A stretch of 64,000 bases of DNA from JAJDNH01 sp964552395 (GTDB lineage Bacteria > Acidobacteriota > Thermoanaerobaculia > Thermoanaerobaculales > Sulfomarinibacteraceae), in NCBI GenBank assembly GCA_964552395.1, contig CAZKGM010000005.1, forward strand, positions 79,304 through 143,303, given 5' to 3'. The notes below the pieces were generated by a model that saw only the letters and a program-made list of their open reading frames with translations, was not told where the DNA came from and searched no databases. Within the stretch, counting starts at the first letter, position 1, and every line of letters begins with the position of its first letter. Both the position numbers and the translations under genes were made by a program. This document shows positions 16,407 to 25,840 of the stretch, one piece after another.

Positions 16407-19400
16407 ATGAAACGACATCGCCAGCGGCACGACCCCTCGAATCTGGGCCCGTGGCGCTCGCAACGGACGACACTGGGGTTTCCGGCCGGACCTCTCGTCT
16501 CGTTGTGGGCCGCTCCCGCCGCGTGGGCCACCCTCGCGGTGGTCCTTGTGCGGTTGGGTCGGGTGGATGGCGTTGAGGCGGCGTCAGCGGCGGTGGTGGT
16601 CCTGGTCGGCGTCGGCCTGGCTCGAGCCGTGGCTGGTTGGCGAGGCGGCCTGCTTGGACGGCTCGCCGAGCTGGTGCTGTTGGGAGGCGCAGTCGGCTGG
16701 ACGTTGGCCGAACCCTTGGCTCACCGGGTCGTCGTCGGCCTGGCCGTTGGCCTGGTGGCTGCGGCGCTGACCATGGCCGGCCTCTGGCCGCGGGCGAGCC
16801 TGGCGGTGCAGCAGCGTCTGGCGGCTGTCGCCGGGAGTTTGGTCGGGATCGTGGTCGCCACCGGGGTCGTCGGCGCCAGCCGATGGCCGCTCAAGGCGTT
16901 GCTGGTGGTTGCGGCCTCGACCCTTGTCGCCGCGCTGCTGGCGCGGACCGCCGGCCCCTTGATCGCAGCGGCCGCCGCCGTCGCGCTGGGCGTGAGCGTG
17001 GGACCTGCCCACACCGCCGGTTGGTTGCTACCGCTGCTGGTGGCGGCAGTGCTCCTCGCTTTGGCCCGCGGGCGGCCCTGGCTGGCGGCTGTGGCGGGCG
17101 CCGCAGCGGCCTTCCTGCCGCCGGCAGGGTTGGCGGTGAGCGCCGGGTCGCTGGTGGCCGCCGCTCGCCGGCGACGCTCGCCGGCGCCTCTGATGCTGGC
17201 TCTGCCGGTCCTGCTGGTTGCCTGGTGGCGACTGCCGTCCGGTTTGCACTTGATTGGTGGCTGGCAATGGGAGGCGGCGGCCACTGCGCTGCCGCTCTCG
17301 GCTACGGCGCTCCCGTTCCTGCTGCCGCTCGCCGTGCTGGGCCTGAGCGCGCGCCGTCCGGCGGTCGGCGAAGGCCGCGACCTGCTGGCGATCGGCTTGC
17401 TCGTGCTGCCGATGGTGGGCGCCGGTCCATGGACGGGAGGAGCGGCGGCGGCCCTGTGGCTGGCGGCGTTGCCCGCGGCGGCGTCGCTGGCGCCACGGCT
17501 GAGGGCGGTCAGCCTGCCGTGGACCCTCGGCGCCTCGCTGGCCCTGCTGTTGTCCGCCCCTTGGGGAGTCGTCGTGCCGTTGGCCGGCGCGGCGGCCCTC
17601 CTGACCGGAGGCTGGGCGGTGGCAACGCTGTTGTCCCTGAGCCGATGGCGTGTGGCGCGGCTCGCCTGGCTGCTGCCGCTCGCGGGTCTGGTGTGGACGG
17701 TTCCGGTCGAGGGCGTCGACCATCACCTTGCCGTAGGACAGGAGCTGCGTCTGCCGGCGCCGGCCAGCGGAGGTTGGGTCGTCATGGCGGAAAGCGCGGA
17801 CCCAACGCTGTCGCCCGGACAGCCGCTCGTCGAGGCCGTCGACAGCCATCACGGAGCGCTCTTGACCGGTCGCGACGCTCCGGTGGCAGGCGCGCCGGCG
17901 CACCACCCGATGGCAGTCCTCGGTGGGCACGGGCGAGCGGCGAGGGTGACGGTTAGCGGCGTCAGTCGGCACGCGGTCTTGCGGCCGGTCACGGTGCGGG
18001 CGCGGGCGCCGGCAGTCCTCCGCTTCGAGGCCGCCGAGCGCTGGCGGCAGCGCCGGAACCGGCTGGTGGGGCTGGTCGGTGGCGCCCTCCTGCTTCTGGC
18101 GCTGGGCGGGGCGCTGCCGGGCAGCCGCGAGAGGGCCTTCGAGCTCGGTCTGGCCTTGGCGATCGGCGGTCTGCTGGCGGCCGGATCCGGCATCGCACCG
18201 CTCGCGCGCCCGGCCTTTCGCGAGGCTCCGGATCTCGCGCTGGCGATGTTCTTGGCCGCAGTCGCCTCGGTGTGGCCGCTGCTCAGCCGGTGGCGACTGG
18301 CCGCCGGAGTTGCGCTCCTGGCGCCGCTGGCGCTGGCGCAGCCGTTGCTGCGCGGGCCGGCCGGTGACGAGGTGTACCACCTCAAGCTGGCCGAGAGCAT
18401 GGTTGCCGACCATGACCTCGACATCACCAACAACGTCGACCGGCGGGTTGCCTCGCAGGCGATGTACCTCCGCGAGGGCAGACGGCTGATCCACTCACCG
18501 GCGCTCGCGATCCTGGTCCTGCCCGCATTCATGCTACTTGGATGGGAGGGGGCGCTGCTGGTGACCGCGCTACTGGTCGCCGCAGCGGCTGCGATCACGG
18601 CGCGCCGGGCGTGCGAGCTCGGGGCGAGGCAGCGTGCGGTGTGGCTGGCCTGGGGCCTGGTCATCGCCAGCTACCCCGCAGTGACGTTCGCGACTCAGCT
18701 GTGGCCGGCGGCACTCGGCATGGCGGCGGCGGCGCTCGTGCTGGCGGCTGCTGCTAGGCCGTCACCCGCGGCCGCTGTTGGGGTGACCGTGGTCGCTCTT
18801 CTGGTCAAGGTTCGGCTGCTGCTGATCACCGGCCCGGTGGCCGCGGTCGCGGTGCTGCGCCGGCGCCGAACGCTGCGACTGATTGCAGCCGCGGGGCTGC
18901 TCGCGGCAGCAGCGCTGGCGGTAACGGCCATTCTGGGCGGGCCGCTCGGCCGCCATCACCTGGCCGAACTGCTGCCGAGCACGGCGTGGGCACCGCTGGT
19001 CGCCGCCTGGGGCCTGGCATGGGACGCCGCGGGTGGGCTCGCCTTTTCGGCGCCACTGTGGCTCGTCGCCCTCGCCGGGATGGCGGCGGTGTGGCGCCGC
19101 GGCGGCGCCGGCGAGCGCGCCCTGATTGCCGGAGCGGCCCTCACGTTGGCGGCTCTCCTCCCACGGGCCGAGTGGTACGGCGGCGGCTCGCCCCCCGCGC
19201 GGTACCTGGTGCCGCTGCTGCCGCTGGTCCAGCTCGCGCTGGTGGAGGTCGTTGGAACGGCGCGCGGCCGCCGACTCGTGCGGCTGGCCATGCCTTGGGC
19301 GGCGGTGGCCGCCTGGGTCGCGGTCACGCGGCCGCTGTGGTGGTTCAACCCCGGGGACGGCGGGTGGTGGTTGGCCGACGGGCTGGCACGGGCGCTCGGG

Positions 19401-19949
19401 GCCAATGCGCGGCGCGTGTTTCCTGCCCTACTGCGTCCGTCGCCGGCCGCCGTGATCGTGCCGGTGATGCTGCTGGGGATTGCGATGTGGTGGCGAGCCA
19501 GGCCGCGGGACGGCGCCGCTGCGCTGGCGTTGCTCGGGCTGATCCTGGCCCTGACTTGGATCCGGGGAACTCCCGAGACGCGCGTCGACCTGGAGGATCC
19601 GCAGGTGCACCATTTGGCCGGCGTAGCCGATCCCCCGCCGGGGAGCTTCTTCAGGGCGGCGCATCCGATCTCGTGGCGCCTCGCCCCCGGCCAGGGGATC
19701 GAGACGCCGTGGAACCCGCCGCTCGGCCGGCGTCTCGTCGCCCGCGTACGCGTCGCGGGTGCGGGGCAGGGCACGCTGCTGGCGGCGTGGGCCGGCGAGG
19801 CGGTGGTCCCGGTTCCGGTCTCCGGTGGAGGGTGGCGCAGTGTCGGTCTCCCCGAGCCGCCGGCGCTGGGACGGGGTCGGCTGCGGCTGGAGTGGAGGGG
19901 GGCGCCGGGGACCGCGGTCCTTCTCGATCGGGTCGAGGTGCGGCCGTGA
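16407..19949 (+). CDS. Very large multi-pass membrane protein, GT-C glycosyltransferase-like
   Basis: About 1180 residues, extremely rich in Leu, Ala, Val and Trp, with more than 20 predicted membrane helices in two blocks. The first block covers roughly residues 15-440 and is followed by a soluble, beta-rich stretch to about 550. Near residue 650 the segment GDEVYHLKLAESMVADHDLDI, with the following TNNVD, matches the acidic motif of GT-C-type lipid-linked sugar transferases that read DEPHYL...DGDLD in other members. The C-terminus (from about 1040) is again soluble and beta-sandwich-like. It probably transfers a sugar from a polyprenyl donor outside the cytoplasm. ATG 16407 is the best start, but the frame is open to 16188. 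Three coupled glycosyltransferases follow. Confidence 0.75.
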   Translation: MKRHRQRHDPSNLGPWRSQRTTLGFPAGPLVSLWAAPAAWATLAVVLVRLGRVDGVEAASAAVVVLVGVGLARAVAGWRGGLLGRLAELVLLGGAVGWTLAEPLAHRVVVGLAVGLVAAALTMAGLWPRASLAVQQRLAAVAGSLVGIVVATGVVGASRWPLKALLVVAASTLVAALLARTAGPLIAAAAAVALGVSVGPAHTAGWLLPLLVAAVLLALARGRPWLAAVAGAAAAFLPPAGLAVSAGSLVAAARRRRSPAPLMLALPVLLVAWWRLPSGLHLIGGWQWEAAATALPLSATALPFLLPLAVLGLSARRPAVGEGRDLLAIGLLVLPMVGAGPWTGGAAAALWLAALPAAASLAPRLRAVSLPWTLGASLALLLSAPWGVVVPLAGAAALLTGGWAVATLLSLSRWRVARLAWLLPLAGLVWTVPVEGVDHHLAVGQELRLPAPASGGWVVMAESADPTLSPGQPLVEAVDSHHGALLTGRDAPVAGAPAHHPMAVLGGHGRAARVTVSGVSRHAVLRPVTVRARAPAVLRFEAAERWRQRRNRLVGLVGGALLLLALGGALPGSRERAFELGLALAIGGLLAAGSGIAPLARPAFREAPDLALAMFLAAVASVWPLLSRWRLAAGVALLAPLALAQPLLRGPAGDEVYHLKLAESMVADHDLDITNNVDRRVASQAMYLREGRRLIHSPALAILVLPAFMLLGWEGALLVTALLVAAAAAITARRACELGARQRAVWLAWGLVIASYPAVTFATQLWPAALGMAAAALVLAAAARPSPAAAVGVTVVALLVKVRLLLITGPVAAVAVLRRRRTLRLIAAAGLLAAAALAVTAILGGPLGRHHLAELLPSTAWAPLVAAWGLAWDAAGGLAFSAPLWLVALAGMAAVWRRGGAGERALIAGAALTLAALLPRAEWYGGGSPPARYLVPLLPLVQLALVEVVGTARGRRLVRLAMPWAAVAAWVAVTRPLWWFNPGDGGWWLADGLARALGANARRVFPALLRPSPAAVIVPVMLLGIAMWWRARPRDGAAALALLGLILALTWIRGTPETRVDLEDPQVHHLAGVADPPPGSFFRAAHPISWRLAPGQGIETPWNPPLGRRLVARVRVAGAGQGTLLAAWAGEAVVPVPVSGGGWRSVGLPEPPALGRGRLRLEWRGAPGTAVLLDRVEVRP

Positions 19950-20869
19950 GAGATCCCGCGGTGGTGATCCCGAGCCTCGGAGCACCGAGCCTCGACGGCT
20001 GCCTCGACGCGGTGGCCTCACTCGACCTGCGGCCGGCGCGGACGGTAGTCGTGCTGTCGGGGGAAGCCGCCAGGCGCCGGTTGCCTGAATGGGTGACCGC
20101 GCTGCGGTCGGACCGCCGGCTCGGCTTCGCCGCCGCCGTCAACGCCGGTCTGGAGAGCCTGCCGGCGCCATGGCCGGCGGTCGCCCTTCTCAACGACGAC
20201 GCGGCTCCCGAGCCTGGGTGGCTCGGCGCCCTGGCTGCGGCGCAGGAGCGTGACGAGACTCTGGCTGCGGTCCAGGGAACCGTGGTCGACGCGGCGGGCC
20301 GCGTCGACGGGCGGGGGATCTCGCTCGACCCGTACGGTCTACCGGTACAGGTGGATCGCGGCCTGGCTGTAGAACCGGAGCCGCCTGATCCGCTGCCACG
20401 GCTGGCGGTCTCCGGCACGGCATGCCTGCTGCGAGGCGGCGCGCTGGCCGAGGTGGCACTGTCCGGTGGGGCCGTGCTCGATCCGGCGGTCGGGAGCTAC
20501 CATGAGGACGTGGACCTTGGCCTGCGTTTATCCAGGCTCGGCTGGCGGGCGGCCTGGGTGCCGGCGGCCCTCTGCCGCCATGTCGGCTCGTTGTCGGGCG
20601 CACGCTTTTCGTGGCGGCACCCATGGTGGGTGCTCGCCAACCGTTGGCGCGCCCTGGCAGGCAACCTGACACCGACGGCTTTCTTGGGCTCGCTGCCGCG
20701 GCTGCTCCGTGGCGAGCTACGGGCGGTGCGGACGCTGCGCCGCTCCAACCCACGGGCGGCAGTGGTTGAGCTGGCGGTGCTGGCGGCGTTGCCGGTGCTG
20801 GCGGCTCGCGGCTGGGCCCGCCGCAGCGCCGGAGCTCGCCTGTCTCGCCTGCCCGGAGGCGAAGGGTGA
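19946..20869 (+). CDS. Glycosyltransferase family 2 protein
   Basis: GT-A-fold transferase of 307 residues. It shows LGFAAAVNAGLE, the donor-binding acidic motif ALLNDDAAPEPGWL and the late YHEDVDLGLRLSRLGW, as in rhamnosyltransferase-like GT2 proteins. It starts at GTG 19946, overlapping the end of the large membrane protein by 4 nt (GTGA), and ends overlapping the next gene by 4 nt. These overlaps mark one operon for glycan assembly. Confidence 0.88.
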   Translation: MRDPAVVIPSLGAPSLDGCLDAVASLDLRPARTVVVLSGEAARRRLPEWVTALRSDRRLGFAAAVNAGLESLPAPWPAVALLNDDAAPEPGWLGALAAAQERDETLAAVQGTVVDAAGRVDGRGISLDPYGLPVQVDRGLAVEPEPPDPLPRLAVSGTACLLRGGALAEVALSGGAVLDPAVGSYHEDVDLGLRLSRLGWRAAWVPAALCRHVGSLSGARFSWRHPWWVLANRWRALAGNLTPTAFLGSLPRLLRGELRAVRTLRRSNPRAAVVELAVLAALPVLAARGWARRSAGARLSRLPGGEG

Positions 20870-22044
20870 GGGTCCTCGTGATCACCGACGACCGCGTCGG
20901 CCCGGTCATGGCGGGGTCGGCGATGCGGGCCTGGGAGCTGGCGGGCGCCCTCTCTGCGGCCGGCCACGAGGTGCGTGTGGCCGCGGCGGAAGGGTCGCGC
21001 GCCCCGGCCGCCGGCGGGCCGACGGTGGTTCGGCGGCCGAGCTGGCAGTGGGCCGAGGTGGTGGTGACGCCGCCATGGGTGCTCGGGCCGCGCGCAGCGG
21101 TCACCAGGAAGACGCTGATCATAGACGGCGCGACACCCCTGCTCGCCGAGCTCGCAGCGATGCCGGTCTCGCCGAGGGTGGACCGCCGCCGTTGCACCGC
21201 CCGCGCGCGCCTTCCAGTGGCTCTGGCGCGGGCGGATGCCGTGCTCGCCGCCGGCGCGGCGCAGGAGCGGTGGTGGCGTCGCCGGCTCGAGGACGCCGGG
21301 CGTTCCGAGGTCCCGCTGTTGCAGGTACCATTCGGCGTGCCCGAGAGCGATCCGGCGGCCGAGCGAGACGAGATTCCTGGTGTTCCCGCGTCGTGGGCGG
21401 TCGTGCTGTGGTGGGGAGGCGTGTGGCCGTGGCTCGACCTTGAAACCCTGCTCGCGGCTCGGGCCCGGCTTGGCAATGCGCCGGTCAGCGTCGTCGTTCC
21501 CACGGCACGACGTCCGGGCGCGGCGAGCCCCTCGATCGATGGCGTCATGCTGGCTGCGCTCGCGACCCGTCACGGCCTCGAGCCGCCACAGGTCGTCGGC
21601 CTCGAACGCTGGGTGCCGTACGGCGAGCGGCACCGGATCCTCAATCGCACCAGCCTGCTGGCGGTTCTCCACCTACCCGGGGAAGAGGCGCAGCTGGCGT
21701 TCCGTACACGCGCCCTTGACGGGGTGTGGGCGGGTGTTCCGTTGCTGGTCACCGAAGGAGGTGCGGTAGCCGATCTGGTGCGCGAGCGGGGATGGGGAGC
21801 GGTGGTGCCGCCGCGGGAGCCGCGACAAACGGCCGCGGCGATCGAGCTGGCGTTGGCCGAGCGGCAGCAGCTGCGGTTCCGGTCAGCGCTCGCCGGCGAC
21901 CGCGATGCTTGGCGCTGGGGTCGTGTGACCGAGCCCCTGGTGCACCTTCTCCCGCGGCTGCCGGTGGCGCCCCGCGGTGCCCTCTGGTGGGCGGTGGCAC
22001 GGGCGGCCTGGGCGCTGACCGGCGGACGTGGGGGTGCGGCATGA
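20866..22044 (+). CDS. Glycosyltransferase, GT4-like
   Basis: A 392-residue GT-B-like protein that starts MRVLVITDDRVGPVMAGSAMRAWELAGALSAAG, the typical N-terminus of many GT4 enzymes (G-x-A/G-x-R-x-WE). The C-terminal half has LVVPTARR-like and GVWAGVPLLVTEGGAVADLV segments in place of the usual EGFGLPxxEA motif, so the donor site is divergent. It is coupled by 4-nt overlaps on both sides. Confidence 0.75.
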   Translation: MRVLVITDDRVGPVMAGSAMRAWELAGALSAAGHEVRVAAAEGSRAPAAGGPTVVRRPSWQWAEVVVTPPWVLGPRAAVTRKTLIIDGATPLLAELAAMPVSPRVDRRRCTARARLPVALARADAVLAAGAAQERWWRRRLEDAGRSEVPLLQVPFGVPESDPAAERDEIPGVPASWAVVLWWGGVWPWLDLETLLAARARLGNAPVSVVVPTARRPGAASPSIDGVMLAALATRHGLEPPQVVGLERWVPYGERHRILNRTSLLAVLHLPGEEAQLAFRTRALDGVWAGVPLLVTEGGAVADLVRERGWGAVVPPREPRQTAAAIELALAERQQLRFRSALAGDRDAWRWGRVTEPLVHLLPRLPVAPRGALWWAVARAAWALTGGRGGAA

Positions 22045-22922
22045 ACGGCTCGGTGGGAGCGGTGATCGTTCGCTACCGCGGCGGCGAGGAGGTGGTGCGG
22101 TGTCTGGCCTCGTTGCGCGAGCACGGCGGACTGCGGCTGCAGCGGACGGTCCTGGTCGACTCGGGCTCGGGCGACGGCGGCGCCGAGCGGCTTGCCGAGG
22201 CGTTTCCCGAGGTCACCGTGGTGGCGCTCGAGAAGAACCGCTCTTTTGCCCATGCAGCCAACGAGGGCGCGGCCTGTCTGGACGCGCCCTACCTGTTGCT
22301 TCTCAACCCTGACGCCGAGCTCACCGCGGGGTGTCTGGATCGCCTCGCGGGCGTGCTCGATGGGCAGCCTGGGACCGCCGGGTCGGTACCGCTGCTCGTC
22401 AAGCCGGATGGCCGGCTGCAGGACCGCTGGCAGCTCCGCCGCCTGCCGGGACCTGCCCGCCTCGCTCTCGGCCTTTCCGGGCGGCCGGCCTTCAGGAAAC
22501 CCCCTGTCGCGATCACGCCCGTCGCTCAGCCGGCCGCCTCCTGCTGGCTCCTCAGACGGTCGGTCTGGGACCATCTCGGTGGTCTCGACGAGGAGTTCAC
22601 CCCAGCCTGGTGGGAGGACGTGGATCTGTGCAAGCGCCTCCAGCTGGGGCTGCAGCGGGGGGAGCTGCCCGTGCAACAGGGGTTCGTGTCCGTTCCACAG
22701 GCGAGCGTCTTCCATGTCGGCGGGTCGAGCGTTGCTGCTATAGGGGACGAGGCCTTCCAGACTGCATACTTCACCAACCTGACGCGATACGTGCGCCGTC
22801 ACCATGCCGCCGCCGCCAACCTCGTCTCGGCTACCCTGCGCTTGTCGCTGATCGCCCGCGCCGTCATCCGTCCGCGACAGCGCGCGACCTACCTGAAGCT
22901 CGCACGCAAGCTGAGACTGTAG
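22041..22922 (+). CDS. Glycosyltransferase family 2 protein
   Basis: A 293-residue GT-A transferase starting at ATG 22041 (ATGA overlap with the previous gene). It shows VDSGSGDGG, NRSFAHAANEGA, LLLNPDAELT and TPAWWEDVDLCKRL, the standard GT2 rhamnosyltransferase-like set. It is the last gene of the plus-strand glycan operon. Confidence 0.9.
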   Translation: MNGSVGAVIVRYRGGEEVVRCLASLREHGGLRLQRTVLVDSGSGDGGAERLAEAFPEVTVVALEKNRSFAHAANEGAACLDAPYLLLLNPDAELTAGCLDRLAGVLDGQPGTAGSVPLLVKPDGRLQDRWQLRRLPGPARLALGLSGRPAFRKPPVAITPVAQPAASCWLLRRSVWDHLGGLDEEFTPAWWEDVDLCKRLQLGLQRGELPVQQGFVSVPQASVFHVGGSSVAAIGDEAFQTAYFTNLTRYVRRHHAAAANLVSATLRLSLIARAVIRPRQRATYLKLARKLRL

Positions 22923-22965
22923 CTGTGGTTCGGAGAAGATGAAAACGCAAAGGCGCAAAGTCGCA

Positions 22966-22971
22966 TAGACT
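22966..22971 (+). promoter_or_regulatory. -10-like box (TAGACT) 6 nt before xerC
   Basis: TAGACT, AGTCCT, then GTG 22978. No Shine-Dalgarno. A short CGCAAAG-type repeat lies just upstream, where a -35 would be. Confidence 0.4.
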
Positions 22972-22977
22972 AGTCCT

Positions 22978-23886
22978 GTGAGTCGAAGCGCAGCCGATCC
23001 CTGGCACACGGACCTGTTTCTCGAGCAGCTGGAGTGGGAACGTAATCTGTCGCCGCGCACTCTCTCCGCCTACCGGCGCGAGCTTTCCTCGTTCGTGGCC
23101 TTCGCGACCGATGAGCTGGGTCGAGCCGGGGCCGTCGCGGTGACGCCGCTGGACATCCGCTCGTACCTCGCCCACCTCCATTCGCGTCGTCTTGCAGCGC
23201 GGTCGGTGCAGCGTGCCCTCGCCGCCCTGCGCACCTACTTTCGTGTTCTCACCGGCGAGGGCCTGATCGCGGCCAACCCGGCCGAGATGGTCCCCCACCC
23301 TCGGGTCGAGCGGCGGCTGCCGACAAGCGTGACAGCCAGCGCGATCGCGGACCTTCTGGACCGGGTTCCCGACACGCCGGTCGGGCGGCGAGATCGCGTC
23401 GTGCTCGAGCTGTTGTACGGCGCTGGTCTGCGCGTGAGCGAGTTGGTCGGCATTGACCTCAACGACCTCAAGCTGAGTCAGAGGCTGCTGCGGGTACGTG
23501 GGAAGGGACGCAAGGAGCGGGTAGTACCGTTCGGCCGCAAGGCGGCGGAAGCCATCGTCGCCTATCTCCCGCTGCGGGCTGGCTGGCGGCGGCGGGCGGC
23601 CGACAACGGGGAGCCGCTGCTCGTCAACCAACGCGGCGGGCGCCTCACGGACCGGTCGGTGAGGCGGATTCTCGACGCCGCCGTGCGCCGCACCGCCGAT
23701 CTCAGCCGGCTCCACCCGCACGCCCTGCGCCACGCCTTCGCCACTCACCTGCTGGAGGCCGGCATGGACCTGCGCGCGATTCAGGAGCTGCTCGGCCATG
23801 CCTCCCTCGCAACCACCCAGATTTACACCCACCTCGACCTCGCCCATCTGATGGACGTCTACCGCAAGGCGCACCCGAAAGCGTAG
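22978..23886 (+). CDS. xerC: Tyrosine recombinase XerC/XerD type
   Basis: Site-specific recombinase that resolves chromosome dimers at dif with its partner and FtsK. The 302 residues have the N-terminal SAM-like core-binding domain (ERNLSPRTLSAYRRELSSF) and the catalytic domain. Active-site residues are visible: Arg in GAGLRVSE, Lys in RGKGRKER, His and Arg in HALRH, His in LLGHASL and the nucleophile Tyr in TTQIYTH. Length and spacing are those of a housekeeping Xer protein, not a phage integrase. XerC versus XerD cannot be separated without comparison. Confidence 0.92.
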   Translation: MSRSAADPWHTDLFLEQLEWERNLSPRTLSAYRRELSSFVAFATDELGRAGAVAVTPLDIRSYLAHLHSRRLAARSVQRALAALRTYFRVLTGEGLIAANPAEMVPHPRVERRLPTSVTASAIADLLDRVPDTPVGRRDRVVLELLYGAGLRVSELVGIDLNDLKLSQRLLRVRGKGRKERVVPFGRKAAEAIVAYLPLRAGWRRRAADNGEPLLVNQRGGRLTDRSVRRILDAAVRRTADLSRLHPHALRHAFATHLLEAGMDLRAIQELLGHASLATTQIYTHLDLAHLMDVYRKAHPKA

Positions 23887-23950
23887 CCTTCTGCAGGCCA
23901 CAGACCCGCAAGAGCGTCACATACGCAGCTGCCGAGACGGCCCCCGGGAC

Positions 23951-25840
23951 CTACGGATTGCTCAGGACGAGGGTGGAAGTCAGAAGCCTGAGATGAGCAC
24001 GGTAGGCCTTTCTGAAGGCGGCGTAGTCGGCGGCCGGCACGCTGCTGACCTTCCAGACGACGCGGTACTCGAAGGTGACCCCGCGGCCTTCCCGCCTCGA
24101 GTGGCGCTCGCACTCGAAGTACGGTGTCGACAGGGAGGCGGTCTCCGGGAGTGTCACCAGCTTGGTCTGCTCAGGCCACGTCCAGTGAACCCGTGTCAGA
24201 ACCGTACGCCGTCGGCCGAGCCGCAGCTCCCAGCGGCGTGTGTGGCGACGGTACGGGTTCTTCTCGTTCGCTGTCAGAGGGTCCGGCAGGACGAAGAGAC
24301 CGTCGGCAGTGCGCAGGGCGTAGCGCGGCATGGTCACGGAGTAGTTGGTTCGCACGTCGGCCTGCTGGTGCGAGAACGAGTGGGAGGAGAGCACGGCCCC
24401 GGGGATGACCCGTTGAATCCAGTTCCTGTACTCCGCGGCCTCGTCCGAATGCGTCAGTTGCTCGCGGAAGGATAGCTCGGAGAACGCAGACTGTCCGGTC
24501 TTGGTCTCCACGATCTCGGCGGCGGCCGAGCCGTCTGCGCGCAGCGCTGCTTCGATCTCGTAGCGGGTGACGTTATCCGACGCCGCGGACGACGGCAAGG
24601 TGATGAGCTCGCCACCGTCCTCCAGCGCCAGAAGCCCGCGCGTACCCTCGAGGCTCGTGGGCAAGAACGGCGGCTGGGTGATGCGGTCGGTCACATCCGC
24701 GATCAAGTAAGGCTTGTGGTCGATCTCGGTGTTGGCGAGCGTACGGGTGCCGCCGTCGAGTCGCACCGCGAGCACGACGTGATTGAACTGGTTCCCGACA
24801 AAATCCGGAACCACACGCCCGAACTCGCGCGGCTTGGCCAGGACCGGGTACGCGGCGATGCCGTGGGCCCGGAGCAGGGCGGCGGCGAGAAACACCTTGT
24901 CCTTGCAGTCGCCGTAGCGGCGGTCGAGAACGAAGCCGCAGTGTCGGGGGACGTAGCCCCCAGTGCCGAGCTCGATATCGACGTAGGCGACGTCCGCGGC
25001 CACGAAGCGGATCACATCCCGGATGTACTGCAGCGCGGTCGTGAACGGGACCAGCGTATCGGCTCGGGCCAGAGTCGCCGGGTCCATTGTCAGAGCGTCA
25101 CTGGTGCGCTGCCAGTACCGGCGCCCGAACGAGCTCCACGAGCTGCTGGCGGGGCTGAAGGACAGGGCGAGAGTGGGCGTACGGTCCGCGACCGGCGGCA
25201 TGTTGGGCTCCGGGCGGTACACGGGCAGGTGCCCGAGCAGAAACGTGTTCCCCTGTTGCTTCACCAGACCCTGCGGATCGTTGAGCACCGCAACTCTTGC
25301 ATCATCAGGCACGGACACCTCTTCGTGCACCACCTCGAGCGACTGGCCGAGGGGCAGGCAGATGTCATCGAAAAACGTCGACCGCCTGGCCTCGTACTCG
25401 AAGGCGACGATGTCACCTTTCTCGACGTTCTTGAACGTCGCGAGGAGCTGCCGGCTGTCATCGGCGAAGTGGACGTTGGCAGCCACCCGCTTGATGTGAT
25501 CCCGCTCGAGCTCCTCCAGGGGGCTGCCGTCGCCATCGAGCCGCCATCCCCGAACGTGCTCCACCGACGAGCTGCTGTCGTACAGGATGAGTAGCCGGCC
25601 CCAGGACAGCCCTTCGGTGCTCAGGATGCGGTACACCAGGCGCCGGCGGAGGACGATCTGACCGCCGTCACGCGATACGTCGATGTGGCCGTACAGCAGG
25701 CTGGCGGGAGCGTCGACGCTCTCCGCCAAGGGTTTCACCTGCGCCTGCTGCGCCACCCAGCCGGGTGCCGAGACCCCGGCCAGGACCGAACCGGGTCCGA
25801 GGAGGAACGCCGTCACAACGGCCAGCGGCCGGCAGCGCAT
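23951..25840 (-). CDS. Secreted DUF3857 / transglutaminase-like protein
   Basis: A 629-residue protein with an N-terminal signal peptide ending near VLAGVSA. The first half is the DUF3857 beta domain (RRLVYRILSTEG..). It is followed by a transglutaminase-like core with Cys in RYGDCKDK, His in NQFNHVVLAV and Asp in YLIADVTDR, so a papain-like triad appears intact. The real reaction is unknown; related proteins occur in Bacteroidetes and Acidobacteria. It overlaps the preceding paralog by 1 nt (TGATG), so the two form an operon. Confidence 0.85.
   Translation of the reverse strand: MRCRPLAVVTAFLLGPGSVLAGVSAPGWVAQQAQVKPLAESVDAPASLLYGHIDVSRDGGQIVLRRRLVYRILSTEGLSWGRLLILYDSSSSVEHVRGWRLDGDGSPLEELERDHIKRVAANVHFADDSRQLLATFKNVEKGDIVAFEYEARRSTFFDDICLPLGQSLEVVHEEVSVPDDARVAVLNDPQGLVKQQGNTFLLGHLPVYRPEPNMPPVADRTPTLALSFSPASSSWSSFGRRYWQRTSDALTMDPATLARADTLVPFTTALQYIRDVIRFVAADVAYVDIELGTGGYVPRHCGFVLDRRYGDCKDKVFLAAALLRAHGIAAYPVLAKPREFGRVVPDFVGNQFNHVVLAVRLDGGTRTLANTEIDHKPYLIADVTDRITQPPFLPTSLEGTRGLLALEDGGELITLPSSAASDNVTRYEIEAALRADGSAAAEIVETKTGQSAFSELSFREQLTHSDEAAEYRNWIQRVIPGAVLSSHSFSHQQADVRTNYSVTMPRYALRTADGLFVLPDPLTANEKNPYRRHTRRWELRLGRRRTVLTRVHWTWPEQTKLVTLPETASLSTPYFECERHSRREGRGVTFEYRVVWKVSSVPAADYAAFRKAYRAHLRLLTSTLVLSNP

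Noticed and set aside
18986..19945. 320-codon N-terminal extension of the GT2 protein at 19946
   Set aside because: It lies wholly inside the membrane protein gene in another frame; GTG 19946 overlaps that gene's stop as the neighbours do.
22978..23886. Phage or integron integrase reading of the tyrosine recombinase
   Set aside because: Length, N-terminal domain and active-site spacing fit housekeeping XerC/XerD, and no attachment site or phage genes are nearby.
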